From Klebsiella ornithinolytica NBRC 105727 = ATCC 31898 (GTDB lineage: Bacteria > Pseudomonadota > Gammaproteobacteria > Enterobacterales > Enterobacteriaceae), in contig NZ_BCYR01000001.1 of assembly GCF_001598295.1 (NCBI RefSeq), forward strand, positions 620,001-684,000: a stretch of DNA of 64,000 bases, in the 5' to 3' direction. Each line of letters opens with the position of its first letter. The first letter of the stretch is position 1. Shown piece by piece: positions 43,987-55,231 of the stretch. Under the pieces are notes generated by a model. It saw only the letters and a list, made by a program, of their open reading frames with translations, made no database searches and was not told where the DNA came from. A program made the position numbers and the translations under genes.

Positions 43987-44646
43987 TTAGTCTTTAACCG
44001 TCACATTCACCTTCCCGTCCGACGTGCGGACGACAGCCAGGTTTTCGAGGGAGGTTAAGACCAGATCCGCCTCGTTCAGACGCGGCGCATCTGCCGGTAC
44101 GTTCACCGCGATTGTCCGGCAGCCTGCCGTCAGGCCGGAAAGCAAACCGGCGGGCGCGTCCTCGACCACGACGCACTCTTGCGGCGCCAGCGCTAAGCGT
44201 TCCGCCCCGAGCAGATAGGCATCCGGGGCCGGTTTACCCTGTTTCACCTGCTCAGCCGTCACAAAAACGCGGGCATTTGGCAGGCCCGCCGCGCGATGGC
44301 GCGCATGGGCAACAGGTACCGAACCGGAAGTGACGATAGCCCATGGGATCGCGGCTTCATCGAGAGTGGTCAGCAGCGCCACCGCACCCGGCAGGGCAGT
44401 GATTCCATCGGTATCCGCCGCTTCAACCGCTTCAAGCCAGCGGAACTCCGCCTGCACTTCCTCTTCGCTGCGCCCCGGTAGAAAATGGCGTAAAGAGGTT
44501 ATCGCCTGCTTGCCATGAATGAAGTTCAGCACCTCATCGTGCGGGATGTCGAAACGATCCGCCCATTTGCACCACGAGCGCTCCACTACGGGTAATGAAT
44601 CGACTAACGTCCCGTCAAGATCAAACAGGAAACCTTTACACTGCAC
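43987..44646 (-). CDS. hxpA: HAD-family sugar phosphatase HxpA (YfbT)
   Basis: This haloacid-dehalogenase-type phosphatase dephosphorylates hexitol and sugar phosphates. The 219-residue product opens with the nucleophile motif FLFDLDGTLVDSLP (Asp9, Asp11) and has motif II (AIVTSGS), a motif III Lys (GKPAPDAYLLG) and motif IV (VVVEDAPAGL). I set the start at GTG 44646 because GGAGG lies 5 bases before it and VQCKGF aligns with E. coli MRCKGF; ATG 44658 would add four residues. Follows yfbU by 11 bases. Confidence 0.92.
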   Translation of the reverse strand: MQCKGFLFDLDGTLVDSLPVVERSWCKWADRFDIPHDEVLNFIHGKQAITSLRHFLPGRSEEEVQAEFRWLEAVEAADTDGITALPGAVALLTTLDEAAIPWAIVTSGSVPVAHARHRAAGLPNARVFVTAEQVKQGKPAPDAYLLGAERLALAPQECVVVEDAPAGLLSGLTAGCRTIAVNVPADAPRLNEADLVLTSLENLAVVRTSDGKVNVTVKD

Positions 44647-44657
44647 GGAAACCTCCA

Positions 44658-45217
<560 letters not shown>

Positions 45218-45238
45218 ATATGCGTTTTCCTTAGTGAA

Positions 45239-45694
45239 TTACAAATCATCAAGGAAAGTTTTATCCAGTTGTTTGAAGGCGCGCTTAAGCGTGTCAGCTA
45301 ATGCCTGATAATCCGGCTTACCCTCGACCGGCGCCAGCGCCTGTCCTGCGTCCTGCAATTTGCCACGCACTTCATAAAACCAGTTCAGTACCGACGGCGG
45401 CAGCGGCGTCACCGAACGCTTACCCAGCCACCATAATCCCTGCATCGGTAAACTCAGGGCAAACAGCGCCGTCGCCACCGCCGGACCCAGCTGCCCACCC
45501 AGCGCGATTTGCCAGCACAGCGTAAAGACCGCGATCGGCGGCATGATGCGGATAGCGTAACGGGTTGCGCGAATAATGCGGTTTTCAATAAATACCGGGG
45601 CGAGGCGTTTGTCCAAAGGCCAGGTCTTTGCGTAGTGCTGCCCGCGGCGGAACAAGCTAAAGAAGCTGACGGGACGATTATCGGGGGTCGACAT
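45239..45694 (-). CDS. yfbV: YfbV family inner-membrane protein (DUF412)
   Basis: The 151-residue product has two central hydrophobic segments (about residues 45-90: [20 protein letters not shown] and [20 protein letters not shown]) between charged ends. Its length and sequence match E. coli YfbV, which has been reported to limit the spread of MatP/Ter-macrodomain constraint. It is divergent from ackA and ends at a strong terminator. Confidence 0.92.
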   Translation of the reverse strand: MSTPDNRPVSFFSLFRRGQHYAKTWPLDKRLAPVFIENRIIRATRYAIRIMPPIAVFTLCWQIALGGQLGPAVATALFALSLPMQGLWWLGKRSVTPLPPSVLNWFYEVRGKLQDAGQALAPVEGKPDYQALADTLKRAFKQLDKTFLDDL

Positions 45695-46031
45695 GGCTTT
45701 ACCTCAACTTTACATATAAAACTTAAAAAATTCGTGCAAAACACCAACTGTGCATGACAACGTTCAAAACATTTTGGCAATGGCTGCGGCAATCAGGTAT
45801 CCTGTGCCCGCCTGAAAGGGCGATAGACCCTTTGACCAGGTTAGTCAAATTATCGCACATTCTGCCATTGGCTGAAAATTATCCAAAATGGCATAAAATC
45901 AAATGTACTTCTCCCATCGTGCCCGAAAACAGAACAAGGCATGATGTTAATCATAAATGTCGTTGTCATCCTGCGCTACGCTTTGTGACACACTGACGTT
46001 TTTTTAGCCACGTATCATAAAAGGTACTTCC
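45695..46031. promoter_or_regulatory. Divergent yfbV-ackA control region
   Basis: 337 bases without a gene. It holds the ackA promoter(s) and the yfbV promoter. Visible structure: CCTG/AAAGGG-CGATAGA-CCCTTT/CAGG, a stem with a small bulge (45811-45840), and TTGAC-N7-GTCAA (45832-45848), which partly overlaps it. Neither matches FNR spacing (TTGAT-N4-ATCAA). The ribosome binding site of ackA is AAAGG before ATG 46032. Confidence 0.6.
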
Positions 46032-47234
46032 ATGTCGAGTAAGTTAGTACTGGTTCTGAACTGCGGTAGCTCCTCACTGAAATTTGCTATCCTTGATGCC
46101 GTAAACGGTGACGAATATCTGTCTGGTTTAGCCGAATGTTTCCATCTTCCTGAAGCACGTATTAAGTGGAAAATGGACGGCAGCAAACACGAAGCAGATT
46201 TAGGCGCTGGCGCCGCTCACAGTGAAGCGCTTAACTTTATCGTTAACACTATTCTGGCACAAAAACCAGAACTGTCTGCTCAGCTGACCGCAATCGGCCA
46301 CCGTATTGTTCACGGTGGTGAAAAATACACCAGTTCCGTGGTCATTGATGATTCCGTTATCCAGGGCATCAAAGATTCCGCCTCTTTCGCTCCGCTGCAC
46401 AACCCGGCTCACCTGATCGGTATTGCTGAAGCGCTGAAATCATTCCCGCATCTGAAAGAGAAGAACGTTGCCGTGTTCGACACCGCGTTCCATCAGACTA
46501 TGCCGGAAGAATCCTATCTGTATGCTCTGCCGTACAGCCTGTACAAAGAGCACGGCGTACGTCGCTACGGCGCGCACGGCACCAGCCACTTCTACGTGAC
46601 TCAGGAAGCGGCTAAAGTCCTGAACAAGCCGGTTGAAGAGCTGAACATCATCACCTGCCATCTGGGCAACGGTGGTTCTGTATCCGCTATCCGCAACGGT
46701 AAATGCGTTGACACCTCTATGGGTCTGACCCCGCTGGAAGGTCTGGTCATGGGTACCCGCTCTGGCGACATCGACCCGGCTATCATCTTCCACCTGCACG
46801 ACTCCCTGGGCATGAGCGTTGATGCTATCAACAAAATGCTGACCAAAGAGTCTGGCCTGCTGGGTCTGACCGAAGTCACCAGCGACTGCCGTTATGTTGA
46901 AGACAACTACACCGATAAAGCCGATGCTAAACGTGCAATGGACGTTTACTGCCATCGTCTGGCCAAGTACATCGGTTCCTACACCGCGCTGATGGACGGT
47001 CGTCTGGATGCCGTTATCTTCACCGGTGGTATCGGTGAAAACGCGGCAATGGTTCGTGAACTGTCTCTGGGCAAACTGGGCGTTCTGGGCTTCGAAGTTG
47101 ATCACGAGCGTAACCTGGCTGCCCGTTTCGGCAAGTCTGGCTTCATCAACAAAGAAGGCACCCGCCCGGCTCTGGTCATCCCGACCAACGAAGAGCTGGT
47201 TATCGCGCAAGACGCCAATCGTCTGACTGCCTGA
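46032..47234 (+). CDS. ackA: Acetate kinase AckA
   Basis: AckA interconverts acetyl phosphate plus ADP and acetate plus ATP, the last step of the acetate overflow route and the first of acetate uptake. The 400-residue product has the ASKHA-fold signatures [49 protein letters not shown] and FTGGIGENA. Codon choice is strongly biased (CTG, GGT, CGT, AAC), as expected for a very highly expressed gene and unlike the yfb genes before it. It precedes pta, with an ERIC element in the 199-base gap. Confidence 0.98.
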   Translation: MSSKLVLVLNCGSSSLKFAILDAVNGDEYLSGLAECFHLPEARIKWKMDGSKHEADLGAGAAHSEALNFIVNTILAQKPELSAQLTAIGHRIVHGGEKYTSSVVIDDSVIQGIKDSASFAPLHNPAHLIGIAEALKSFPHLKEKNVAVFDTAFHQTMPEESYLYALPYSLYKEHGVRRYGAHGTSHFYVTQEAAKVLNKPVEELNIITCHLGNGGSVSAIRNGKCVDTSMGLTPLEGLVMGTRSGDIDPAIIFHLHDSLGMSVDAINKMLTKESGLLGLTEVTSDCRYVEDNYTDKADAKRAMDVYCHRLAKYIGSYTALMDGRLDAVIFTGGIGENAAMVRELSLGKLGVLGFEVDHERNLAARFGKSGFINKEGTRPALVIPTNEELVIAQDANRLTA

Positions 47235-47259
47235 TTCCACACCGCCAGCGAAACCCTAA

Positions 47260-47372
47260 ATAATTCGAGTTGCTGGAAGGCGGCGACCCAGAGAATCCCC
47301 GGTCACGTACAGGTAGTACGTGACCGGAGTGAACCAGGAAAGCCAACGCACATGCAACTTGAAATATAACGG
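47260..47372 (+). repeat. ERIC element between ackA and pta
   Basis: The segment from TAATTCGAGTTGC to GCAACTTGAAATATAACG follows the enterobacterial repetitive intergenic consensus. This includes the cores used for ERIC typing (GAATCCCC and GTGACCGGAGTGAA) and the trailing GCCAACGCACATGCAACTTG. The centre is a perfect 12-bp stem, CCGGTCACGTAC - AGGTA - GTACGTGACCGG (47299-47327). It would fold into a long hairpin in the ackA-pta transcript. Confidence 0.92.
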
Positions 47373-47433
47373 GAAGCTGGTGGTGCAGTTTTGTATCCCG
47401 CCTGATACTGGCGGTAACGAAAGAGGATATATC

Positions 47434-49578
47434 GTGTCCCGTATAATCATGCTGATCCCGACCGGAACCAGCGTTGGCCTGACCAGCGTCAGCCTCGGTG
47501 TTATCCGTGCAATGGAACGCAAAGGCGTTCGTCTGAGCGTCTTTAAACCTATCGCCCAACCGCGCGCTGGCGGCGATGCGCCAGACCAGACGACCACCAT
47601 CGTTCGTGCTAATTCAAGCCTTCCGGCCGCCGAGCCGCTGAAGATGAGCCACGTCGAGTCGCTGCTGTCCGGCAACCAGAAAGATGTGCTGATGGAAGAG
47701 ATCATCGCCAACTATCACGCCGCGACTCAGGATGCAGAAGTGGTGCTGGTTGAAGGTCTGGTCCCGACCCGTAAACATCAGTTTGCTCAGTCTCTGAACT
47801 TCGAAATCGCCAAAACGCTGAACGCGGAAATCGTCTTCGTGATGTCTCAGGGTACCGACACCCAGGAACAGCTGAACGAACGTATCGAGCTGACCCGCAA
47901 CAGCTTCGGCGGCGCGAAAAACACCAACATTACCGGTGTTATCGTCAACAAGCTGAACGCACCGGTTGACGAACAGGGTCGTACCCGTCCCGATCTGTCG
48001 GAAATCTTCGATGACTCTTCCAAAGCGAAAGTCGTGAAGATCGATCCGGCTCAGCTGCAGTCTGGCAGCGCGCTGCCGGTTCTGGGCGCGGTACCGTGGA
48101 GCTTCGATCTGATCGCAACGCGTGCGATCGATATGGCTCGCCACCTGAATGCCACCATCGTCAACGAAGGTGACATCAACACCCGCCGCGTGAAGTCTGT
48201 CACCTTCTGCGCGCGCAGCATCCCGCACATGCTCGAACACTTCCGTGCCGGTTCTCTGCTGGTGACTTCCGCAGACCGTCCTGATGTTCTGGTCGCCGCC
48301 TGCCTCGCCGCCATGAACGGCGTTGAAATCGGCGCGCTGCTGCTGACCGGTGCTTACGAAATGGACGCGCGCGTCAGCAAGCTGTGCGAACGTGCATTCG
48401 CGACCGGCCTGCCGGTCTTTATGGTGAACACCAACACCTGGCAGACCTCCCTGAGCCTGCAGAGCTTCAACCTCGAAGTTCCGGTTGACGATCACGAGCG
48501 CATTGAGAAAGTTCAGGAATACGTTGCCAACTACATTAACGCTGACTGGATCGAGTCTCTGACCGCGACCTCCGAACGTAGCCGCCGCCTGTCTCCGCCG
48601 GCCTTCCGCTACCAGCTGACCGAGCTGGCGCGCAAAGCGGGTAAACGCGTCGTTCTGCCGGAAGGTAACGAGCCGCGTACCGTTAAAGCCGCAGCAATCT
48701 GCGCAGAACGCGGTATTGCGACCTGTGTCCTGCTGGGTAACCCGGATGAGATCAACCGCGTTGCTGCCGCTCAGGGCGTCGAGCTGGGCGCTGGTATCGA
48801 AATCGTCGATCCGGATGTGGTTCGCGAAAGCTACGTCGCTCGTCTGGTCGAACTGCGTAAGAGCAAGGGGATGACCGAAGCGGTTGCCCGCGAGCAGCTG
48901 GAAGACAACGTCGTTCTCGGCACGCTGATGCTGGAACAAGACGAAGTCGACGGCCTGGTTTCCGGCGCAGTTCACACTACCGCCAACACCATCCGTCCGC
49001 CGCTGCAGCTGATCAAAACGGCACCGGGCAGCTCTCTGGTCTCTTCCGTGTTCTTCATGCTGCTGCCGGAACAGGTTTACGTTTACGGTGACTGCGCCAT
49101 CAACCCGGATCCGACCGCAGAACAGCTGGCTGAAATCGCTATTCAGTCCGCCGATTCCGCCATCGCTTTCGGCATTGAGCCGCGCGTAGCGATGCTCTCC
49201 TACTCCACCGGTAATTCTGGTGCCGGTAGCGACGTCGAAAAAGTTCGTGAAGCGACCCGTCTGGCACAGGAAAAACGTCCTGACCTGATGATCGACGGCC
49301 CGCTGCAGTATGACGCGGCGGTGATGGCTGACGTGGCGAAATCCAAAGCGCCAAACTCGCCGGTTGCCGGACGTGCGACCGTGTTCATCTTCCCGGATCT
49401 GAACACCGGTAACACCACTTACAAAGCCGTACAGCGTTCTGCTGACCTGATCTCCATCGGGCCAATGCTGCAGGGTATGCGTAAGCCGGTAAACGACCTG
49501 TCTCGTGGCGCGCTGGTAGACGATATCGTCTACACCATCGCCCTGACCGCGATTCAGTCTTCTCAGCAGCAGCAGTAA
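47434..49578 (+). CDS. pta: Phosphate acetyltransferase Pta
   Basis: Pta converts acetyl-CoA and phosphate to acetyl phosphate and CoA, and works in sequence with AckA. The 714-residue product equals E. coli Pta. It has an N-terminal P-loop-like domain ([17 protein letters not shown]), a central DRTGG domain (about 215-330) and a C-terminal catalytic PTA/PTB domain from about 390 ([43 protein letters not shown]). The start is GTG 47434, as in E. coli, preceded by AGAGGA. The frame is open 38 codons further upstream, but those codons lie in the ERIC element. Codon use is highly biased, like ackA. Confidence 0.98.
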   Translation: MSRIIMLIPTGTSVGLTSVSLGVIRAMERKGVRLSVFKPIAQPRAGGDAPDQTTTIVRANSSLPAAEPLKMSHVESLLSGNQKDVLMEEIIANYHAATQDAEVVLVEGLVPTRKHQFAQSLNFEIAKTLNAEIVFVMSQGTDTQEQLNERIELTRNSFGGAKNTNITGVIVNKLNAPVDEQGRTRPDLSEIFDDSSKAKVVKIDPAQLQSGSALPVLGAVPWSFDLIATRAIDMARHLNATIVNEGDINTRRVKSVTFCARSIPHMLEHFRAGSLLVTSADRPDVLVAACLAAMNGVEIGALLLTGAYEMDARVSKLCERAFATGLPVFMVNTNTWQTSLSLQSFNLEVPVDDHERIEKVQEYVANYINADWIESLTATSERSRRLSPPAFRYQLTELARKAGKRVVLPEGNEPRTVKAAAICAERGIATCVLLGNPDEINRVAAAQGVELGAGIEIVDPDVVRESYVARLVELRKSKGMTEAVAREQLEDNVVLGTLMLEQDEVDGLVSGAVHTTANTIRPPLQLIKTAPGSSLVSSVFFMLLPEQVYVYGDCAINPDPTAEQLAEIAIQSADSAIAFGIEPRVAMLSYSTGNSGAGSDVEKVREATRLAQEKRPDLMIDGPLQYDAAVMADVAKSKAPNSPVAGRATVFIFPDLNTGNTTYKAVQRSADLISIGPMLQGMRKPVNDLSRGALVDDIVYTIALTAIQSSQQQQ

Positions 49579-49592
49579 TTTAGCGCTGAGAT

Positions 49593-49626
49593 CAAAAAAG
49601 GCAGCCCGATGGCTGCCTTTTCTTTT
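49593..49626 (+). terminator. Terminator after pta
   Basis: GGCAGCC - CGAT - GGCTGCC, a perfect 7-bp stem flanked by six A residues before and TTTTCTTTT after, so it can act in both directions. It lies 15 bases past the pta stop. The opposing yfcD ends 62 bases further on. Confidence 0.92.
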
Positions 49627-49687
49627 GCTCGACTTCCGTGCCGAATCGACATCTGAGCGCTGACGACTTCCCGATGCCTGGCAAAAG

Positions 49688-50239
49688 CTACTCTTTACCC
49701 TCATCGTCAGAGTCCGCGTAGTCATTCCCGGCATTGCGCGTCATCCACAGCGCCAGCGCTTTTAATGAATCCGGGGTGAATTCATCGCAGCGAGCGGTAA
49801 TCTCTTCCGGCGTCAGCCAGCACACTTCGCTCACCTCCTCTTCCTGCAAGGCAAAGGGGCCGTGCGACACACAGCTAAACAGGCTTCCCCAGACGCGACA
49901 ATGCTTATCTTCGTAATAGAACTGGCCATGATCGGCGAACGGCACGCCGGCAATCCCCAGCTCTTCTTCCGCTTCCCGGCGAGCCGAATCCAGCAGCTGC
50001 TCATCGGCCTGCACCACGCCGCCGGCGGTAGCATCCAGCATGCCCGGCTGGAAATCTTTGGTCTCGGTACGACGTTGCACCAGGATTTTGCCCATCCCAT
50101 CATGAACAACAATATAGGTTGCCCGATGACGCAGGCACTGCGCGCGCATTTGCTCGCGGCTGGACTGCGCTATCACCTCATTGTTTTCATTAACAATGTC
50201 TACCCATTCTGTGCTTGCCAAATCGTTCTGTTCCGCCAT
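49688..50239 (-). CDS. yfcD: Nudix hydrolase YfcD
   Basis: The 183-residue product is a Nudix protein of the isopentenyl-diphosphate-isomerase-like type. It has a full box around residues 68-91: [24 protein letters not shown]. The substrate has not been settled as far as I know. In E. coli K-12 a transporter gene, yfcC, lies between pta and yfcD; here the genes are separated only by the terminator. yfcE follows on the other side after 58 bases. Confidence 0.92.
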   Translation of the reverse strand: MAEQNDLASTEWVDIVNENNEVIAQSSREQMRAQCLRHRATYIVVHDGMGKILVQRRTETKDFQPGMLDATAGGVVQADEQLLDSARREAEEELGIAGVPFADHGQFYYEDKHCRVWGSLFSCVSHGPFALQEEEVSEVCWLTPEEITARCDEFTPDSLKALALWMTRNAGNDYADSDDEGKE

Positions 50240-50297
50240 CAGGAAACCTTACTTTTGAAAGCGCTCTCGCGGCGCGTCTTTACGGTTGGGGGGTAAA

Positions 50298-50849
50298 TTA
50301 CGGGTTAATTGCAACCTCTGCAATAACCTGATGATCATCAAGTGCTAAAACCTGTAGTCGGTCCCCTTCCAGGAGGCCGTAGCTGGCGGAAAATCCCCCT
50401 TTGGGAATGCTGACCGAGCCGGGATTGAAGAGAAAAATATCGCCGCGCTTCTCGGCTACCGGAATATGAGTATGACCATAAACCAGGACATCGCCAGCGG
50501 CGAGAGGAGGCATTTTTTCGGGGCTGTACAGATGCCCGTGGGTCAGAAACAGGCGGGTGCGTTCGCTCAGCACCTGCTGCCAGGGCGCAGTGATGGGGAA
50601 GTCCAGCAGCATCTGATCGACTTCGCTGTCGCAGTTACCGCGAACGGCGATCACCCGTTGCGCGACGCCGTTGAGCTTCACAGCAACGTCCGCCGGCGCA
50701 TAGCCTTCGGGTAACGCATTCCGCGGCCCATGGTTCAGCACATCGCCAAGAATAATCAGCCACTGCGCCCCACTTTGCGCGAACCGTTCCAGAACGCGTT
50801 CAGTAGCGGGCAGGGAACCATGAATATCCGATGCAAACATCAGCTTCAT
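50298..50849 (-). CDS. yfcE: Phosphodiesterase YfcE
   Basis: YfcE is a calcineurin-like metallophosphoesterase with Mn2+-dependent activity on phosphodiesters. The 183-residue product has the metal motifs SDIHGS (Asp8, His10), LGDVLNHGP, RGNCDSE, THGH and GHTH. The start at 50849 (MKLMFASDIHG) is preceded by GGAAG and matches E. coli, where one extra Met precedes it; an in-frame GTG five codons upstream is less likely. Confidence 0.94.
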   Translation of the reverse strand: MKLMFASDIHGSLPATERVLERFAQSGAQWLIILGDVLNHGPRNALPEGYAPADVAVKLNGVAQRVIAVRGNCDSEVDQMLLDFPITAPWQQVLSERTRLFLTHGHLYSPEKMPPLAAGDVLVYGHTHIPVAEKRGDIFLFNPGSVSIPKGGFSASYGLLEGDRLQVLALDDHQVIAEVAINP

Positions 50850-50905
50850 TTCTTCCGTCTCCACGCATTTCGATGCGCCTATGATAGCGGAACCGCTGCC
50901 TCGAA

Positions 50906-51565
<660 letters not shown>

Positions 51566-51646
51566 TTATGGGGCGATAAGTCAACATATCCTGTCTTTTA
51601 AGGGATGTCACTTACCGCACCATGAGGATTTTGCATCCCCTGACGG

Positions 51647-53065
51647 CTAGCCGATGATCATCGTTTTCGGCTCCAGATAAGCCTGCATTCCCCATTTGCC
51701 CATTTCACGTCCCAGCCCGGATTGCTTGAAGCCACCGAACGGCGCCTGCGGTTCATGTTCAAGGGTATTGACCAGCACGCGCCCGGACTCTATCGCCAGC
51801 GCAACCTCCTGACCACGCTGCCGATCGCCGCTTAATACCAGGGCGCTCAGGCCATAGGTCGTATCGTTGGCTATCGCGATGGCTTGCGCCTGATCCTGAT
51901 AGGGAATCAGTACCAGCACCGGGCCAAAGATCTCTTCTCGCGCAATGCGCATCTGGTTGTGGACATCGCTGAATACGGTCGGTTTCACGCACCAGCCTTT
52001 TTCCATTCCCTGCGGTCGCCCTTCACCGCCGATAAGCAATCTTGCCCCCTCCTGCTGCCCCAGGCGAATATAATCCTGCACCCGTTGCCACTGTTTCCGG
52101 CTGACCATCGGGCCAATTGTCGTCTGCGCGTCGCGCGGATCGCCGGAGATATAGTCCGCCATCGCCTGCACAATAGCCTGTTCAAACTCCGCCAGACGCC
52201 CGGCGGGCACCAGAATTCGCGTCCCGGCGATGCAGGCCTGCCCGCTATTCATAAATCCGGCCGCCAGCGCCAGCGAAACCGCCTGCTGCATATCGGCATC
52301 ATCCAGAATGAGGGTCGGTGATTTACCACCAAGTTCCAGCGTGACGCGTTTCAAGGTTTGCGCACCGCTGGCGATAATATGTTTCCCTACGGCGGTAGAA
52401 CCGGTGAAAGAAATTTTAGCAATATCGGGATGATGGTTAATAATATCCCCCACCACTTCGCCCCGTCCGGTCACGATGTTAACGACTCCGGCGGGGATCT
52501 GCGCCGCGTGCAGCGCTTCGGTGACGATCTGCGTCTGCCAGGCGCTCATCTCGCTGGGTTTAATCACCGCCGTACAGCCTGCCGCCATCGCCGTCGCCAG
52601 CTTGCTACAGATAAAACCAGCATCGCTGTTCCACGGCGTAATCAACCCCGCCACGCCGACCGGCGTCATCACAACCTGCGCACGCCCCGCCGGTTCAACA
52701 AATTCGAAGCTCGCCAGCGTCTCCATCGCCTGTTTAATGGTTTGCGCCGGCCATGCCGCCATCCATTGCGAGCGCGAAGCCGGGGCGCCATATTCGGTCA
52801 CAATCGCCTCACGTAAATCCGCCTCTCTCGCCCGGACGGCCTGGTACATCCGCTCAAGGACATCCAGACGCTGCTGTTTCGTCGTCCGTGACCAGCAAGG
52901 AAACGCTGCTTTTGCTGCGGCAATCGCGCGCCGGGCATCCTCTTCATCCGCCAGCCGTGCCTGGCCAATCACCTCTTCCGTCGCCGGGTTGAACAGCGCA
53001 AAGGTTTCGCTGCCGTGCGGGGTGACAAATTCACCGTTGATATAAATTTTATCGATGTGCAGCAT
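51647..53065 (-). CDS. Aldehyde dehydrogenase family protein
   Basis: This NAD(P)-dependent aldehyde dehydrogenase of 472 residues oxidises an aldehyde to an acid; the substrate is unknown. The Rossmann region is visible ([39 protein letters not shown]). The catalytic pair is Glu244 (TLELGGKSP) and Cys278 (NSGQACIAG), and the C-terminus carries [11 protein letters not shown] and [16 protein letters not shown]. Start 53065 follows GAGGAAG by 7 bases; the upstream open stretch overlaps the divergent regulator gene. It sits between yfcF and yfcG, where E. coli K-12 has nothing, next to a divergent LysR gene that probably controls it. Confidence 0.93.
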   Translation of the reverse strand: MLHIDKIYINGEFVTPHGSETFALFNPATEEVIGQARLADEEDARRAIAAAKAAFPCWSRTTKQQRLDVLERMYQAVRAREADLREAIVTEYGAPASRSQWMAAWPAQTIKQAMETLASFEFVEPAGRAQVVMTPVGVAGLITPWNSDAGFICSKLATAMAAGCTAVIKPSEMSAWQTQIVTEALHAAQIPAGVVNIVTGRGEVVGDIINHHPDIAKISFTGSTAVGKHIIASGAQTLKRVTLELGGKSPTLILDDADMQQAVSLALAAGFMNSGQACIAGTRILVPAGRLAEFEQAIVQAMADYISGDPRDAQTTIGPMVSRKQWQRVQDYIRLGQQEGARLLIGGEGRPQGMEKGWCVKPTVFSDVHNQMRIAREEIFGPVLVLIPYQDQAQAIAIANDTTYGLSALVLSGDRQRGQEVALAIESGRVLVNTLEHEPQAPFGGFKQSGLGREMGKWGMQAYLEPKTMIIG

Positions 53066-53168
53066 ATTCGTCTTCCTCATTGATTTGATGAAGGGAAGTA
53101 TAGAGTCGACGTATTGCCCCGATAAGAGGGTATAATCAACACAGCCTGTCACGAAAATCGGGATAATT

Positions 53169-54083
53169 ATGCACCGTAGCGGTCTGACTGAACTGGAAGT
53201 CCTCCTTGCCGTAGCCCACCGCCAGAGCTTCCGAGCGGCCGCCCGGGAGCTGGGCATGTCGGCCACCGCTATCAGCAACGCCGTAGCCGGACTGGAGGCG
53301 CGGCTCAACGTACGTCTGTTTAACCGTACCACCCGCAGCGTTGCGCTGACGGAGGCCGGGCGACGCTACGTCGAGCGCGTGGCGCCTGCGCTGGCAGAAA
53401 TTCAGCGCGCATCGGAAGAGATTGCCACTCAACCGGAAATGCCGACCGGTACACTGCGCATCAATGCGCCACGCGAGAGCGTTGCCCTGCTGTTCGGGCT
53501 GTTCGATGCCTTCCTCAAGCGCTACCCGGACATGCGTCTCGACATCACCACCGAGTCCCGGCTGGTCGATATTGTCGCCGAGGGTTACGACGCCGGCATC
53601 CGCCTGGCAGAGTCGCTGCCGCAGGATATGATTGCCGTTACGCTGACGCCCGATGTGCGGATGCGTATCGTCGGTACGGCGGAATATTTTGCCCGCTGCG
53701 GCATTCCGCACAGCCCGGAAGATCTGCTGCATCATCAGAGCATCGGGATGCGTATGTCGCACGGCGGTCTCTATCACTGGGAGCTGGAGCGCCAGCAACA
53801 AAAGCTGACGGTTAACGTCCCGCCGCGTATTACCCTCAGTGAAATGGGCGCCATCCACCGTGCGGTACTTGCCGGCCTCGGCCTGGCCTTTATCTCGGAC
53901 TGGTTTATCAAAGAAGATCTGGCCTGCGGCAGGCTCGTCAGCGTGATGGATGAGTGGTGTCCGTCGTTTGCCGGCCTACGCCTCTATTATCCCGGCCGCC
54001 GCCACGTTCCGCCCGGGCTGAAGGCTTTTATCAGCCTGGTGCACGAGTTACGCGACCGTCCCGATCCTGCCGGCAAAATTTAG
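53169..54083 (+). CDS. LysR-type transcriptional regulator
   Basis: The 304-residue product has a LysR N-terminal helix-turn-helix (about residues 5-63: [55 protein letters not shown], with the recognition helix starting at SATAIS). An effector domain of the DmlR/aromatic-compound branch follows ([41 protein letters not shown]). It is divergent from the aldehyde dehydrogenase gene, with 103 bases between starts, the usual layout for a LysR regulator and its target. TATAAT lies about 32 bases before its ATG. The inducer is unknown. Confidence 0.93.
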   Translation: MHRSGLTELEVLLAVAHRQSFRAAARELGMSATAISNAVAGLEARLNVRLFNRTTRSVALTEAGRRYVERVAPALAEIQRASEEIATQPEMPTGTLRINAPRESVALLFGLFDAFLKRYPDMRLDITTESRLVDIVAEGYDAGIRLAESLPQDMIAVTLTPDVRMRIVGTAEYFARCGIPHSPEDLLHHQSIGMRMSHGGLYHWELERQQQKLTVNVPPRITLSEMGAIHRAVLAGLGLAFISDWFIKEDLACGRLVSVMDEWCPSFAGLRLYYPGRRHVPPGLKAFISLVHELRDRPDPAGKI

Positions 54084-54154
54084 CGCCCCTCCTCCCGGAT
54101 AGCGGCAGGTCGCCTATACTCGAACACGTGCGACCTACGACGGCGGGAGTCACC

Positions 54155-54784
54155 ATGATCGACCTTTACTACGCACCCACCCCTAACGGCCAGAAAATCA
54201 TTCTCTTCCTCGAAGAGGCGCAGCTGGCCTATCGCCTGATTCGGGTCGATATCAATAAAGGGGAACAGTTTCGCCCGCAGTTTCTCGCTCTCTCGCCGAA
54301 TAATAAAATTCCCGCTATCGTCGACCACCTCCCCGTCGACGGCGGAGCGCCGCTCGGCCTGTTTGAGTCCGGGGAAATCCTGCTCTATCTGGCGGAAAAA
54401 TCAGGAAAACTGCTTAGCGGTGAGCTACGCGAGCGCCATACCACGCTACAGTGGCTGTTCTGGCAGGTCAGCGGATTAGGCCCTATGCTGGGGCAGAATC
54501 ACCATTTCAATCACAGCGCGCCGCAGGCGGTGCCCTATGCCATCGAGCGTTATCAGGTCGAGACCCAGCGGTTGTACAACGTACTGAACCGTCGTCTGGA
54601 GGTCAGCCCATGGCTCGGCGGCGAACATTACAGTATTGCCGATATTGCCTGCTGGCCGTGGATTCGCGCCCACCCTCGCCAGCGTATTGATCTCGCGCAT
54701 TTTCCGGCGATTCATAACTGGTTTGAACGCATTCGTCAGCGTCCGGCCACCGGGCAGGCGCTGATAAAAATACAACACCAATAA
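54155..54784 (+). CDS. yfcG: Disulfide-bond oxidoreductase YfcG (Nu-class GST)
   Basis: YfcG is a glutathione-transferase-fold disulfide reductase acting on small disulfides with glutathione. The 209-residue product begins MIDLYYAPTPNGQKI, with the Thr/Asn active-site pair, then NNKIPAIVDH and the FESGEILLYLAEKSG glutathione loop, and FWQVSGLGPMLGQNHHF. E. coli YfcG is about six residues longer at the C-terminus. Start 54155 follows GGGAG by 6 bases; a longer in-frame reading overlaps the regulator gene and is discounted. 71 bases separate it from that gene. Confidence 0.95.
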   Translation: MIDLYYAPTPNGQKIILFLEEAQLAYRLIRVDINKGEQFRPQFLALSPNNKIPAIVDHLPVDGGAPLGLFESGEILLYLAEKSGKLLSGELRERHTTLQWLFWQVSGLGPMLGQNHHFNHSAPQAVPYAIERYQVETQRLYNVLNRRLEVSPWLGGEHYSIADIACWPWIRAHPRQRIDLAHFPAIHNWFERIRQRPATGQALIKIQHQ

Positions 54785-54850
54785 CCCCCCTGCTCGCATG
54801 GCTTGCTTTCATGTATGATTGCGGAAATGACAACACGGAGGAAGCCTGCA

Positions 54851-55213
54851 ATGTCTCAGCCAGACGCCATTATTCGTATAAAGAACCTACGCTTACGTAC
54901 TTTTATCGGAATCAAAGAAGAAGAAATCGCTAACCGCCAGGATGTGGTGGTCAATGTTGCGATTCACTACCCGGCGGAGCGGTCACGCAACAGTGAAGAT
55001 ATCAACGATGCGCTGAATTACCGCACGATTACCAAGCGTATCATCAGCCACATTGAGAATAACCGCTTCTCGCTGCTGGAAAAATTAACTCAGGATGTGC
55101 TCGATATCGCATGCGAACATCACTGGGTCACTTATGCTGAAGTTGAGATCGATAAACTTTATGCACTGCGCTACGCCGACTCCGTCTCAATGACCATGAG
55201 CTGGCGGCGCTAA
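54851..55213 (+). CDS. folX: Dihydroneopterin triphosphate 2'-epimerase FolX
   Basis: FolX epimerises 7,8-dihydroneopterin triphosphate to the monapterin form and belongs to the FolB fold family. The 120-residue product equals E. coli FolX and shows [28 protein letters not shown] and [15 protein letters not shown]. Start 54851 is preceded by GGAGGAAG; the frame is open further upstream, but that part is the non-coding leader. Followed by yfcH after 18 bases. Confidence 0.96.
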   Translation: MSQPDAIIRIKNLRLRTFIGIKEEEIANRQDVVVNVAIHYPAERSRNSEDINDALNYRTITKRIISHIENNRFSLLEKLTQDVLDIACEHHWVTYAEVEIDKLYALRYADSVSMTMSWRR

Positions 55214-55231
55214 GCTTCTTAGGGAGGCGCT

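Noticed and set aside
47320-47433. N-terminal extension of Pta through the ERIC element
   Set aside because: The GTG at 47434 has a good ribosome binding site and gives exactly the E. coli N-terminus; the extension is repeat sequence.
47614-49734. Very long open frame (about 700 codons) antisense to pta
   Set aside because: Strong codon bias in pta leaves the opposite strand free of stops. The translation has no recognisable domain, no plausible start context and an odd composition rich in Arg, Gln and His.
53066-53332. 89-residue N-terminal extension of the aldehyde dehydrogenase
   Set aside because: It overlaps the divergent LysR gene, has no homology to ALDH N-termini, and ATG 53065 has a clear GAGGAAG site.
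53954-54154. N-terminal extension of YfcG
   Set aside because: It overlaps the end of the LysR gene in another frame. The true GST fold starts at MIDLYYAP with GGGAG upstream.
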